This document shows positions 47,151 to 58,479 of a DNA stretch of 64,000 nucleotides, piece after piece. The DNA is from Pyricularia pennisetigena (Eukaryota; Ascomycota; Sordariomycetes; Magnaporthales; Pyriculariaceae). Positions within the stretch are counted from its first letter, which is position 1; each line of letters opens with the position of its first letter. The stretch is from positions 496,001 to 560,000 of the forward strand of contig NW_021940918.1 in assembly GCF_004337985.1 (NCBI RefSeq). The letters run 5' to 3'. The position numbers were made by a program, and so were the translations under genes. Under the pieces are notes generated by a model. That model saw only the letters and a list, made by a program, of their open reading frames with translations. It did not search any database and was not told the origin of the DNA.

Positions 47151-47159
47151 ACAACTCGA

Positions 47160-50100
47160 GGCTCTACCATACAGCAGATTCCCGCCCAATGATACGCAGG
47201 CCTAGAATCCTTTCCTGCCTCCCCCCCATCGATGCCCTTCCTGGGTGGGACGACGCTCCAGATCACAAGCATGGTAGGGTATACCATGCCCATTGGAGAT
47301 TGCAGCCGTTGAGGCCAGCCGTCCCGGGGGTTGGTTATGGGCGGGAGTGGACCTGGCCGGCGATCATACAGACATCTTTTGAGAATGGGACGGCGTGGCC
47401 ATTGACATGACGTCTCACCATATTCAAGGGGCACCGTCCATATTCCTATCCCAGGCGTTGGAACGAACAACAAGCACTGACGTGAAGGAGAAACAAAGGC
47501 GGGTCCGCCTGTTCCCAAGGTCAGCAGGTAAGCGAGTGTTGATTGCAAGGGGTAGACAGAGTGGAAGCGCCTAGCCCGCCAGTTCGGTAGGGAAACCCGA
47601 CACAGCAAGGGGTCAAGGAGCTGATCAGGGGGCCCGCTGCAGCAGCACAAACAAAACAAAGTGTTGCTGTGATTATTTGCGTGCGGCCAGAAGCCTAGCC
47701 TGCTTGAGGAGCGAGACTCATATCGCTTCGCCAGTAGAAAAAGAGGAGCTCGCTTGGCTACTCCATCGTTCCCGGTGAAAATATCTATCTTGTCAAAGCC
47801 AAGACTTTTAGGAGATTTTTGTTTGCAAGATTGTTTATTCGCTTGTGGTGATGTTCAAGGCCAGCGGAGAAAAAAAAAAGACAAAAAAAAAAAAAGCAGT
47901 CGTCAAAGATCCATCAACACTAGATGATGAACTTTTTTTTTTTTTTTTTTTCTTTCTCTCTACCTTCTTCAGTCGCATTCGCAACCTTTGCTCTACCCAT
48001 GTTTCTATGAGCTGGTTTGTGGGCCCATTTGCTGGGCTCGGGGAGTTCTGCAACAATGTCCCCAATAGACCAGGATAGGCCGCCATCTATCGAGCCAGAA
48101 AAGCTTCAAGACTGCAACCACATTACCCGAATTCGACATCCTGGTAATTGCTACTTAGTGACATTTATCCGCCCGCGACGAAATACCTTTTTTTGGGGGG
48201 GCAATTTGATGGATGGGCCGGCGACACTTTGTCAGTTTGTGGATGTTTTGGTGGGCCCTGATATGGAATGAGCATTGAATGTACAGCACGGTAGGAAGTT
48301 TTGGCGGTCAATGTCCACGGTTGAATGAAATTACTATGGTATAACACCCCTTGGCCTGTGGTCGTATTCGCTTCCCAACCGATTGATACTTTGTAATTCT
48401 TCCGTGGGTCCAAAAACCCCCAATCGTAAAATATCTCCTGTAGTCTATCCAGTCTAGACTATGTACTTTATTTCTTAGTCTTCTTTAGCGCGGAATGCTC
48501 CGCAATCGCTGTCTTTGCTTGGCCGCCGTCTTCCCCCAGCAAGGGACATGTTTTGTTTATCACCTCCTGTATTGTGTGCGCAAATCTCACGAAGATCTCT
48601 AATAGTGGAAATGAACTTGAGCTGATCTGTAGGTCCAGTGAGGCCGTCCAATCCATGAATAAGATCTGATGCGCCAGGGGGATTGGCAGGAGGTGTCTAC
48701 TGATCAATCCTGCAGCAGCAAACTTGGGATGATTTTTTACTTAGAGACGTGAGAAGATCAAGTTTTTTTTTAAGTTTTTTTTTTTTTTTTTTTCTGGGTC
48801 TTGCCCCCACAGCCCGGTCAAGGAAAGAAGACATCCATCATCCCTAACCGCCACGAGCTTGTCCAAGGGGGTTTAGTGGTGCGGCTCTTGGAAGTTTGAG
48901 TTTAGTGGGTCAGATGTGGTCCTTCGGTTAAGCTCATTCCAGCTTCCAGCGGACCAAACATTGGTGACAACGTCGCAAGCCGAAGGACGGGACAAGCTTA
49001 GTATTGCGGGAACCCCCAAATTCGAAGCAGAAAGGGTAAAAAGAGGGACACTAGAAGAGGTACGTACCCAAGGCTTACTGTCACTGTATAATTGCTTGCC
49101 CAAGCCACACAGGTCGCTTGGCAAGCAAAACAACCTCTGACATACACGAGACGTTCAATGTTGCAACCGCCTATTCTACTGTGACCTGCCACGAACATTT
49201 TACGAACAACTCCATAACCACATGGGAATGTCGAGAATTTTCCCATCCCTCTGTGGGTGTTTGTACCTGCCAAGGGATTTTTTGGCGCTGGGGAGGTTTG
49301 GTCTGTTTGATTTTTTTCAATTTTTTCTCTCTATTTTTTTTTTTTTTTTTTTTTTTCACCTGTGTATTACCAGAAAGAGAGAAAGTAAAAAAAAAAATTC
49401 TGACGAAAGATCTACCACCAGAAACAGGGAAGTTTGGTCTAACTGGGCATGTTCATCTGGTTTTTCTTCTCCTTCTCCTGTCGTTGATCATTTTGCCTAG
49501 CCATCGATCGGTTAGATGAACCGCACGACCACAGTCAGCCAGTGTGATGGGTTTTTCTTTTTCCGCATTTTTGCAGTAACCGTTTTCAGATACTACATCG
49601 CCATCTTGCATCCTGTTCTCCTCGTCTGAACAACCTGAAGCCTGTTTCGCGGTCCTGCAGCTGAAATCTCACCTAACCAAACTTTGGTTTACCTGTAGCC
49701 TGTCTTGTTGTCTGTGCTTGATCCCGTAATCCTACAGACCGAATTCCAGACCGGGCCTTTTTTTTTTTTTTTTTTTTTCTCCCTCTCTCTCTTTCTTCCT
49801 TGTCACATCTGCCGGGAAAAAAGGGTTGAATTAGCGTGTAGACCCTGGTTTCCTGTACGTGTTGTGGTCGTTCGATTTGTCTCTTTTCATGGTCAAAATT
49901 CTTTATAACCTTGAATTTTGATCATCTTTTCCTTTCTTGGGTAGGTCCGATGGGCTCGCGAAGCATTCAGAACAAACTTTGAGTGGGATTGAAACCCTCT
50001 TCCCGGGAGGGGGGAGCCAATGAAAAATACAGATGGGGCCCGCCAGTCAAGGATGGTGGTACTCTCAACACCCCCTGGCCACATTTTTCTGTGACATTTT

Positions 50101-50854
50101 CCACTCGGCAAGGCGCGCTCGGTGGTCTCGGTTCGCACTTGACAGGTGCGACATTGTCACATTTGACAAGGGGGGTTTTTTTTCTTTCTCTCTCTCTATA
50201 TTGCGTCGCCTGTGTGTGTAGATTTTTCGGAATTGGACCCCTTCTCTTCCGGATGATCCTCCATCCTGTCATCCCATTATTGTTTCCTGAACCGCGTGCC
50301 GTCGAAGCTTTCCACGCGCATCTCTTTGTAATATCCCCCCCTCCTCTCATTTCCCCGACTTGGTCCGGATCAAGAACTTTCCGTTTCTTTGGGGGCTCTT
50401 TTTGCATCAGCGCAGCGCCGCGCTCGCACAATGCCCGCATGATCGGGCCTCCCCGATGATGGAATGCATAACGCCCACATTGCGGATGGCTCCATGGGGG
50501 GCCCAGTCCAACTTTAATGTCGTCGGGCAATCTCGTTCTTTTCTTATGCGCCTTATTAAATCGAGTATCATAAAACATTTCTCATCCCATATGATCGAAA
50601 CATTTGTACGTGCGATGTGCATGGTACAGCACATGGATGGTCGCTCATTACAGTATACAGATCGTGTACCAATAACACAGCAACGCTATAGCAAGGACGT
50701 ATATGAACAACACAAGGCCCCGGCCTATCTTGTTGTTCTCATTGCCCACAAACAGCCATCTCCGTTTTTAAGTAGTTCCGTCCTCGGTATCATGACATGA
50801 AAAAATACACATTAGTGGCACACGCAGCTGGCGATGACTCATGAGCCTGCAATT
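47160..50854. other. Gene-free region with many homopolymer tracts
   Basis: About 3.7 kb between the surface-protein promoter and the 3' end of the Ala/Thr-rich gene. It contains T runs at about 47937-47951, 48773-48793, 49334-49356 and 49758-49778, and no gene I can support. Open frames of up to about 200 codons near 50.0-50.8 kb occur on both strands at once and lack any recognised content. Confidence 0.5.
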
Positions 50855-52548
50855 CTAAGCTGTCTCTGATTTTGGTTCAGTTGTTGTTGTTGGTTCGGGT
50901 GCGGGTTCGGGTTTGGGTCCGGGTTCGAGTTTTGGTAGCTTAGGTCCCAGCTGCACTCCCTGTCCGGTGAATTCGAGCCGTTCATCGGGTCCATTGCCCA
51001 GAACCACTGCCGGAATAAAGTCAGAATCTTGTGGGGGCATGATGGGTGGTTTTGAGACGATTGAACACAAGGAATAGGAAGTGAGAGGGAGGAAAAAAAA
51101 AAAAAAAAAAAAAAAAAAAACTTACATCGGTCATACAGGTGATAACTCATAACAATGAGAATAGGCAAGCCAACCATGACCTTGAGCCACTGCCTCGCCC
51201 TATCCTTATACTCCTTGGCATTGGTATCATACGGCTTGGGCATTTCACCTCGACCTTGAAACGCTGGAGGCAAAGGTCCCTCATCCCAATCTGGCGCTTC
51301 CTTCACCGGAGCAGGTTGGGGTGTAGATTTTGGTGCCACTTTGGCCTTGTCCGCAGCAGGAGCAGCGAATCTTGAAGACCCGACTTCTTTCGTCGCACCA
51401 ACCGGCGGAGTGCTCATTTTGGCTGACGAGGCTCCCTTTGCAGGTGCCGTGGGAGCAGCTGCTTTCGCAGCCGTCACAGGTGGTTTTGTCTCCTTGACCG
51501 GCGGGCTCACAGTAGATCCAGAAACAACCTTGGGTGCAGGTGGTGACTTTGCTGCGGTGGAGGTACTAGGCTTGGCCGAAACTGTTGAGGCCGGCGCTGC
51601 GGTCTCTGTCTTGTTGGAGGACTCTGAAATTGTGGAAGCAGGTGAGGAGCTTGGTGAAGATGCCATCGACGTCTTCGTTTGCGTTGACGAGACTGCTTCC
51701 TTTCCAGAGTCTGTGGCGGTTTGTACTGGCGAGATAGGGGCTTTTTGGGGAGATGAGCTTGTCGTCGTACTCGAGACGGGTGCTGTCTTTTGAAGCGGTT
51801 CAGCAGGGCTCGCTTCTGTAATAGGGCTCACGGTCTTTGTCTTGGGCGTGGCCTTTGAAGTGGAAGCCGTCGAGGCAGCGGGTGCTCTTGGCGCAGCAGC
51901 GCTCGTTGCTGCAGTCTTGTCGCTGTCCTTGGCTGCAGGCGCGGATGTTTTTGAGGCTTCCAGCGCGGGCGGTGAGCTCTCGGCGGCAGCCGCAGCAGCA
52001 GCCGCCTTTGCCTTTTGCGCGGCGGTCATGCGCTTGGGTTTGGCCGGGACCTCGGCGGCCGGCGCATCGCCAGCTTCAGCAGCCTCGGCCGCCTTTTGCG
52101 CCGCTGTTTTCCGCGTCGTAGTCTTCTTCGTAGCCGTGGTCGTCTTGGCCGCCGCGGCCTTGGTGGAGCTGGCCCGGGTGGTCTTCTTGACCGTAGTCAC
52201 GGGGGTTTCCGAAGCGGCATCGACAGGGACGGCAGTCTCCGCATCCGTCGACGCGGCGGCAGCAGCCTTTTTCCTAGTCGTCTTGGGCCGGGTCGTTGCC
52301 GTCGTGGCAGCGGTCTTGGTGCTGATCTTCTTGGCCTCGGTGGCAGTGGTTTCGGCCGCCGTCGTCACCGATGCCTTGACGGTGCTGCTGCGCTTGGTGG
52401 TGCTGGTCGCGGTCGCCTTGGTGGCGGCGTGGCGACTATGTATAACCAGTGCGTTGAGGCTCCTCGGTGAAGGGGCGGAGGCGCCCGCGCGGATCCCTGC
52501 CGCCAAAAGGCAGCGTCTCACGGCGGGAGCGCCGCCGATTCGAGACAT
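50855..52548 (-). CDS. Ala/Thr-rich mitochondrial-type single-pass membrane protein
   Basis: Two exons, 52548-51126 and 51006-50855, giving 524 residues. The N-terminus MSRIGGAPAVRRCLLAAGIR is Arg-rich without acids, like a mitochondrial presequence. Residues about 50-390 are almost pure Ala/Thr/Ser/Lys/Pro low complexity with repeated TKK/AAQKA motifs. A conserved-looking end (DWDEGPLPPAFQGRG, then NAKEYKDRARQWLK) precedes one transmembrane helix (VMVGLPILIVMSYHLY, about 455-472). The second exon gives a Pro/Glu-rich tail (PGPKPEPAPEP). The intron's donor is followed by a T run of 28 (51093-51120 on the plus strand shown as A). I do not recognise the family; a mitochondrial inner-membrane location is inferred only from the N-terminus and helix. 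Confidence 0.75.
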
Positions 52549-53964
52549 GTTTGGTCTATTAACTTGCACACTAAATAACTAAGCGAACTATCCGTTGTCG
52601 CAGTTGTCAGAGCCTGAGAATTTTTACAGGTTTTGGCACCAATTGGGGGTTTTTTTTTTCTTCTTCTTTTTTTCCCTCCAGGGCATAGAAATCTGGACTG
52701 AGCATACCTTCAAAGTGTGCTGCGAAAGCGAAAAGACCATGATGGAATTTTCCGGGTACAGGGTGTATAATCCAGCTACGATGAAAAAAAAAAAGTTTCC
52801 AACTCAACCAGCCAGAGCTTGTCGCGTCACGTCGCGATCTTTGAAATTAGAATTTATGCATTAGCGGGCCGTTATGTGGGCCAGCGGGGTCAAATTCAGG
52901 GGGGGTTTCAACAGTAGCAATTGCAACGGCTCTGATCCCAATGGGGGATCTGGGTTAGGGTCTTTCGACAAGTTACGTCACTGGGATGCCCCATCGAATA
53001 CCTTTTTCTCGGCGGCAAGAAGTGGAAATAGATGGGATGGGTTATAGACTAGACAGTCTAGATCTGCCGTAGATTAATCGTCCTGCTTGAGGAAGGTAAA
53101 ATCAAATATCTCAGAGTTGCAGACGTCTATCTCCGATCTGATTTGTGTATCAGTTGGTTGGAAATACCCATCGAATACCTTTTTTCCGGCCGCAAGGCGA
53201 TTTGACCCGAGCTTTAACCAGAAAACCGAAACGATGCTTTGAGCCAGATGTTTTAGGATTTGTATCCTCGCGTTTCAATGGTAGTCCTTGGTATCAAGAC
53301 AATCATCATTGGCGATATTGTGAATCTTGACATGTTGTTTCGACACTGATGATTATAAATAGCCACATGTATCATATTGGACACATTGTGTATGAGGGTT
53401 ACAGTGTCAACTATTAGCTTCAGAGTCAGAGTAATACCCAGATTACCGAGTCACGACATGACCCGAATCTTTGGGTCCATCGACTGCAAATGATTCAGCT
53501 GAGGGACGATACCGTCATTTGATGTGCTATCTTTGCCTCTATTCCCATTTTCGAGGGATTTTATTAATTGGCAATGAATGATCCTACACCCGAGTACCTG
53601 CCAAACTAAGATCTGAATCGTGTATTGGTTGAGGAAACCTGCTAAGGAGTGGGGTATTACGCAGTATTACCTAAACTAGTAGGTACATGTCCGTTTTTGC
53701 TTATTGATCTTGAGAGAAGAGGGCGAACTCGAAGCGGATAATCCCGCCATAGATTGGTAGCTATGACGTCTGAAGATGGTGCAATGTGCAAATGGACAAA
53801 TAAGCAAACTCTTCGTGAAGAAATATAAAGACTATCTGCAAATGAGGTGTTGTCTATCTGTTGTCTATCAAACAATTCCCATAATACACATACATTCAGC
53901 AAGGGTTGCTATTTCACAATCACCAACGTCTCATCATCGGAAATTATACACTGTCATAAAAAAA
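52549..53964. other. Spacer with diverged direct repeats
   Basis: About 1.4 kb with no gene. Two copies of a 30-base word (52990-53019 and 53167-53196) match at 27 positions. The small palindrome CTAGACAGTCTAG lies near 53050. The right end runs into the assembly gap. Confidence 0.5.
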
Positions 53965-54002
53965 NNNNNNNNNNNNNNNNNNNNNNNNNNNNNNNNNNNN
54001 NN
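53965..54002. other. Assembly gap (38 N) followed by 21 C
   Basis: Thirty-eight unresolved bases lie between a short A run and an uninterrupted C run (54003-54023), only 60 bases upstream of the next start codon. The true length and content of this promoter segment are therefore unknown. Confidence 0.97.
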
Positions 54003-54062
54003 CCCCCCCCCCCCCCCCCCCCCACAAGTATTAGACTTAATCGCGAAAATAAACCAAAAAAA

Positions 54063-55061
54063 ATGCCGGCCAAGAGCGTACTAATCCTCGGAGGGAGTAA
54101 GTTGTCTCATCGCGCATACCCTTGACTATTGGGACAATGATGGTGTGCTAACATATGCCCCCGTGTTACCCTTCTCAAGACGGCAAGATCTCAAAATTGC
54201 TCACTCCCATTCTGCTGAACAAGGGATGGAGCGTCACGAGCGTCATCAGGAGTGAGGATCAGGTAGCCGGCATCAAGGCCCTTGCACCCTCCTCAGCTAG
54301 CCAGCGCCTCAAGGTCCTTGTTCACAGTGTCGAGGATGTCAAGAGCGAAAGCGACGCCAAGTCGGTACTACAGGAGTCAAAGGCGGACTATGTCGTGTGG
54401 TCGGCTGGTGCCGGTGGAAAAGGACCCGCATCGCGAACATTTGGTGTGGATCGAGACGCAGCGATTTACTTTATCAAGGCGTAAGTTTCAAATAATCATG
54501 ATGATCGTCTGTGAATCAAGGAGCATTGAGTGTATAGCACAGCTCCTCCACACATACACACAAAACGGTTGCTGACGATTCCACCTCTCCAGATCGGCCG
54601 CATCATCCACGGTCAAGCGCTTCCTGATGATTTCATACCTGGGTTCGCGCCGCAGCAAACCCTCGTGGTGGGACGAAGACTCCTGGGCAGCCATGCAAAA
54701 GGTCAACACCGAAGTGCTGCCCAAGTACTACGAGGCCAAGATCGCAGCCGACGAGGTGCTGTACCGAGAGTCGCGCGCCCGCGGCCGGGACTTTGTCGGT
54801 ATCAACCTGCGGCCCGGGACGCTCAGCGACGAGCCGGCTGGCAAAGTCGAGCTCGGAAAGACGGCCAAGTCTACTGGCAACGTGAGCCGGGCCAGCGTGG
54901 CCGAGGTAGCGGCGGAGCTGCTGGCGTTGGACGAGGACGCGATCGGGAACTGTTGGATTGATATGATGGACGGGCAGGACGAGATTGCTGCTGCGGTGAG
55001 CAGGGTCGCAAAGGAAAAGGTTGATTGCGCCGAGGAAGAGCCTGTGTTTGAGGAGAAATAG
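54063..55061 (+). CDS. NmrA-like NAD(P)-binding protein
   Basis: Exons 54063-54096, 54180-54480 and 54593-55061 give 267 residues. The dinucleotide-binding loop is split by the first intron and reads VLILGGNGKIS, a variant of GxxGxxG. Further landmarks are VVWSAGAGG (about 98-106), the strand MISYLGSRR and a YYEAK segment that provides a YxxxK-like pair. This is an atypical SDR of the NmrA/NAD(P)-binding type, common in fungi as a small cytosolic oxidoreductase or redox sensor; substrate is unknown. The start codon sits 60 bases after an unresolved gap, so the promoter is not visible. It shares orientation with the next gene, 0.66 kb downstream. Confidence 0.85.
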
Positions 55062-55719
55062 ACGTTTATCTTCATGTTTCCATCGAGAATTTATTTAATA
55101 TGCTAGCTGTGCACCTGGACCTCGAGGTGAACAACCTCTGTTTCCAGTTGGCCATTTCGATCGACACCATGAACTCTTTCTTCACCTAGGTACACACTGC
55201 CACCCAGTCAACACACAATGAATTAGTATGTTGTATTGCACAAGACCGTGGATCATCATGAGGCTTTTTTTTTGTTTTCACACTCCGTCTCCGACTCCGC
55301 ACCAGACAAAACTTTGTGCGGTGACCCAAGTGAAGTATTTCTTTGGTTTGTGTTGTGTAGATGCGGGGAAATCAACCTTTACCTCCGATTTACTACTTAC
55401 TGCTTTGCTCCAAACCCAGGTACGGAGCCTCGGTTGCTGCTGACGCTTACTCCAATGGATGTTTGGATGAATAAGGCCCAACATTCTGGGTTGAAAAAAA
55501 CCTCGGTGCTTGCGACCGAGTGCTGCATTGTTTTGAGTCGCTGGAACAGTTTCGTCATTTTCCGGAGCCCATCTATATCGACTATTTCCCCCCACTCAGT
55601 ATTCACATCATATACCTGATTATCAAAACATACTACAGCAGCCATCACATGTATTACATGCAAAATCCACGAAAAGATATACATTTGTACTCCAAGTCAA
55701 CATACTAATTCGAAAGACC
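55062..55719. other. Spacer between NAD(P)-binding and AtuA-like genes
   Basis: About 0.66 kb of 3' flank and promoter. No coding region or notable repeat was seen. Confidence 0.5.
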
Positions 55720-58240
55720 ATGATCCAGCCACGCCGACCGATCAGAATCGCCAATGTCAGTGGCTGCACCGGTGATGGACCCCTCGCGCTCAGGAGAGCT
55801 GTGCGCGAGGGACCGGTCGATGTGATCACGGCCGACTATCTTGCCGAGGCCAACAACGGTAAGGCCCGTACAGTAACTATATAAAAAATGCCGACAGTAT
55901 AAATATCTGCTTGCATGCCCCGTCCAGCATACGCAACACACATACCTGTGACGTCCACTAACAACCCTGAACTTCTTTCTGCCCGATCTCCTCCAGCATG
56001 GCTCGCCCTCGAAAAGCAGCAAGACCCCAACAAGGGCTATGAGCCGGGCTTCCTCCGCCAGCTGGACCGTGAGACGGCTCACATCATCGCCAAAAATGGC
56101 ATCAAGGTCGTGCACGACGGCGGTGCGCTGAATCCCGAGAGCATGGCCCGCGAGATCAGGGCGCTGCTCCATTCGTACGGCGTGACGGGCCTCAAGATCG
56201 CCTACGTCGATGGCGACAACGTCATGGGCATGCTGGAGCAGCTCAAAGCGCCTGGTAGGGCCGCCAAGCACCTTGACGTCGAGGGCAGGACGCTCTCCGA
56301 CATTGACAAGCCGGTGCTGAGCGCGAATGCCTACGTCGGCATGGGCGGGATCGTGGCCGCGCTGAAGTTGGGCGCCGACATGGTCATCTGTGGGAGGTGT
56401 TGCGATGCGAGCCCTGTCATGGGTAGGAAAATATGCCCGTGCAACAAGTCTCAAGAAATCTGAGACGGCGGTGATAAGAAGCCCGCTTTCAGTCCTAACA
56501 CGGTATAGCTGATGAGAAGAAAATTACGCGTAGGAGCCGCGGCATGGTGGCATGATTGGCCAGAGACTGACTACGACCGACTGGCCGGTGCACTCATTGC
56601 TGGACGTATGCGACAAGTATTCCCCCGTTCTGCGTTTATCGCAAGTTGGTCAGGTCTCGAACTGAAGCTGACACCATCTCTGATCCATTTCGGCCTAGAC
56701 ATTATTGAATGTGGATGTTATGCCACGGGCGGTAACTTTTCTGGTTTCAAGCATATCCCAAACAACTACGACCAGGGCTTTCCCGTTGCCGAGATAGCAA
56801 ACGATGGCACCTTTGATATCTTGCTGCAGGATGGGGCGAGGGGGCTGGTCAGCAAAGATACAGTCACCGCGCAGCTGGTGTATGAGATTCAGGGGCCATT
56901 TTACCTCAACCCAGACGCTGTCGCGGATTTGCGAGGGGTCAAGATCAAGGCGAGTGGGAAGAACCGGTATGCTAACAATCCACTGCTCGCCCTCTCAATA
57001 TGCATTCATCTACTTCACTCACACATTTGACCACAGTGTCACCGTCTCTGGAATAACAGGCTCACCACCCCCGCCGACGACCAAGCTTGCCATTTGCACA
57101 CTGGCCGGCTACCAGCTCGAGATTTATCTCTTTGCGTCTGGGCTCGACATATCCGAGAAGCTGGCCTCGCTCCGTAGGCAGCTGGACGAGATCATCCAAA
57201 ACAAGGCCGACTACACCGTCCTCCGCGTCGACCAGTATGGAGTCCCCCAGCATGATGCCCCCACCGAAGCTCTGGCGACGTGCACGTTTCGTGTCTTTGC
57301 ACAGGCGGACCGTGCCGAGACGCTGGCCACACTTCCTCGAACGATCGGGGGTTATACCGTTCTAGGTGGATATTGCGGAATGCACATGTGTCTGGATGTG
57401 CGCATGGTAATAAGACGCCTGTTTCTGTTGCTGCTGTTACCGCCACCACCCATAAACGAGTTTCCAGCTTCCCCATGCCCTTCTCAGCTCCTACCGCAGC
57501 TGACACTAGAATACCCCAAACAACACAGCTCCAACCCAGACCATACGTCGACTACGAGCCCTTCCTGATCCCCTACACCGAGGTGACCCTCCGAGTTACG
57601 GTCGACTCGCAGCCGCCCACGACCGCACGGCCACCTCCGAGGACCCAGCCATTCGCAGGCCAAATCTCAGTCGACTCCCGCGAGCCGCACCGCGCCCTCT
57701 TGCACGGCCCGACGGCGCGCGCGCACCTGGGCACGCGGGTCCACGCGCGGTCCGGCGACAAGGGCTCCAACGCAAACGTCGGCTTCTGGGTGCTCGAGGA
57801 CGACGAGTACGAGTGGCTGCGCTCGTTTCTGTCGATATCGCGGCTGCGGCTGCTGCTGGGCGACGAGGACCGCGGCTGGGAAATTGAGAGGTTCGAGATC
57901 CCGGGCCTCAGGTGCGTTCACTTTCGAGTCATTGGGATCCTGGATGGGGGGATCAGTTCCACTTGGAGGCAGGATGGGTTGGCTAAGAGTTTTGGGGAGT
58001 TTTTGCGTAAGTTTTTTTTTTTTTTTTTGCTTGTTATCCTTATTATTCTTTTGCGTCACCAACTCCATCACATACGACCATACCCACTGGAATATACGGG
58101 ATCCCGTCCGCTCTCCCCTAGTCAAACCAGTGAGGGCAGTCTTGACTGCGAGAGAGCGATGGGAGCCGTTCGACCTACATCCCCAGCCAATAGATGCCCA
58201 CCATTTCGCGCCCCGCCCCACCCCTGTCCAGAATCCATGA
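55720..58240 (+). CDS. AtuA/DUF1446 family protein (acyclic terpene utilisation-like)
   Basis: Seven exons: 55720-55858, 55997-56422, 56534-56605, 56699-56966, 57037-57406, 57529-58006 and 58122-58240, giving 623 residues with consistent phases. The first part matches the AtuA core: IRIANVSGCTGDGPLALRRA, DVITADYLAEANN, GGALNPESMAREIRALL, ANAYVGMGGIVAALKLGADM, VICGRCCDASPVMG, IIECGCYATGGNFSGF and VAEIANDGTF. The C-terminal part carries the AtuA-associated segment HARSGDKGSNANVGFW. The bacterial founder is linked to citronellol/geraniol breakdown; fungal members are uncharacterised, so the role here is open. The last splice (58007-58121) and C-terminus are the least certain; reading through the T-rich intron without splicing would give an unrelated tail. 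Confidence 0.82.
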
Positions 58241-58479
58241 ATAAATGCTCCTGGCCGCCACCGATTCCTCGCCGTCATGAGAACGGTTGCCCGTTTTCTG
58301 GCCATGCGCGATCATGGCCATAGGACGCTCGATGTCCTCCAGAGAATAGGAGGGGGACCTGCGTCTCGCCGCCCTTTTTCTGAGGATGGCGAGAGCCCGT
58401 CACCCTCTTCTCTTCTCGTTCGCAGCCCATTGCCGATTGTTTTGCTTCCACCAGCCATCAGCCATCAGAAAGCAGTGCA

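Noticed and set aside
51842..52582. Long plus-strand frame opposite the Ala/Thr-rich gene
   Set aside because: Antisense shadow of an Ala/Thr-rich low-complexity sequence; no start context or conserved content.
57407..57528. Frameshift or stop within the AtuA-like gene
   Set aside because: The apparent frame break is explained by an intron with a gtaata donor and an acacag acceptor that restores the conserved PYVDYEPFLIPY reading.
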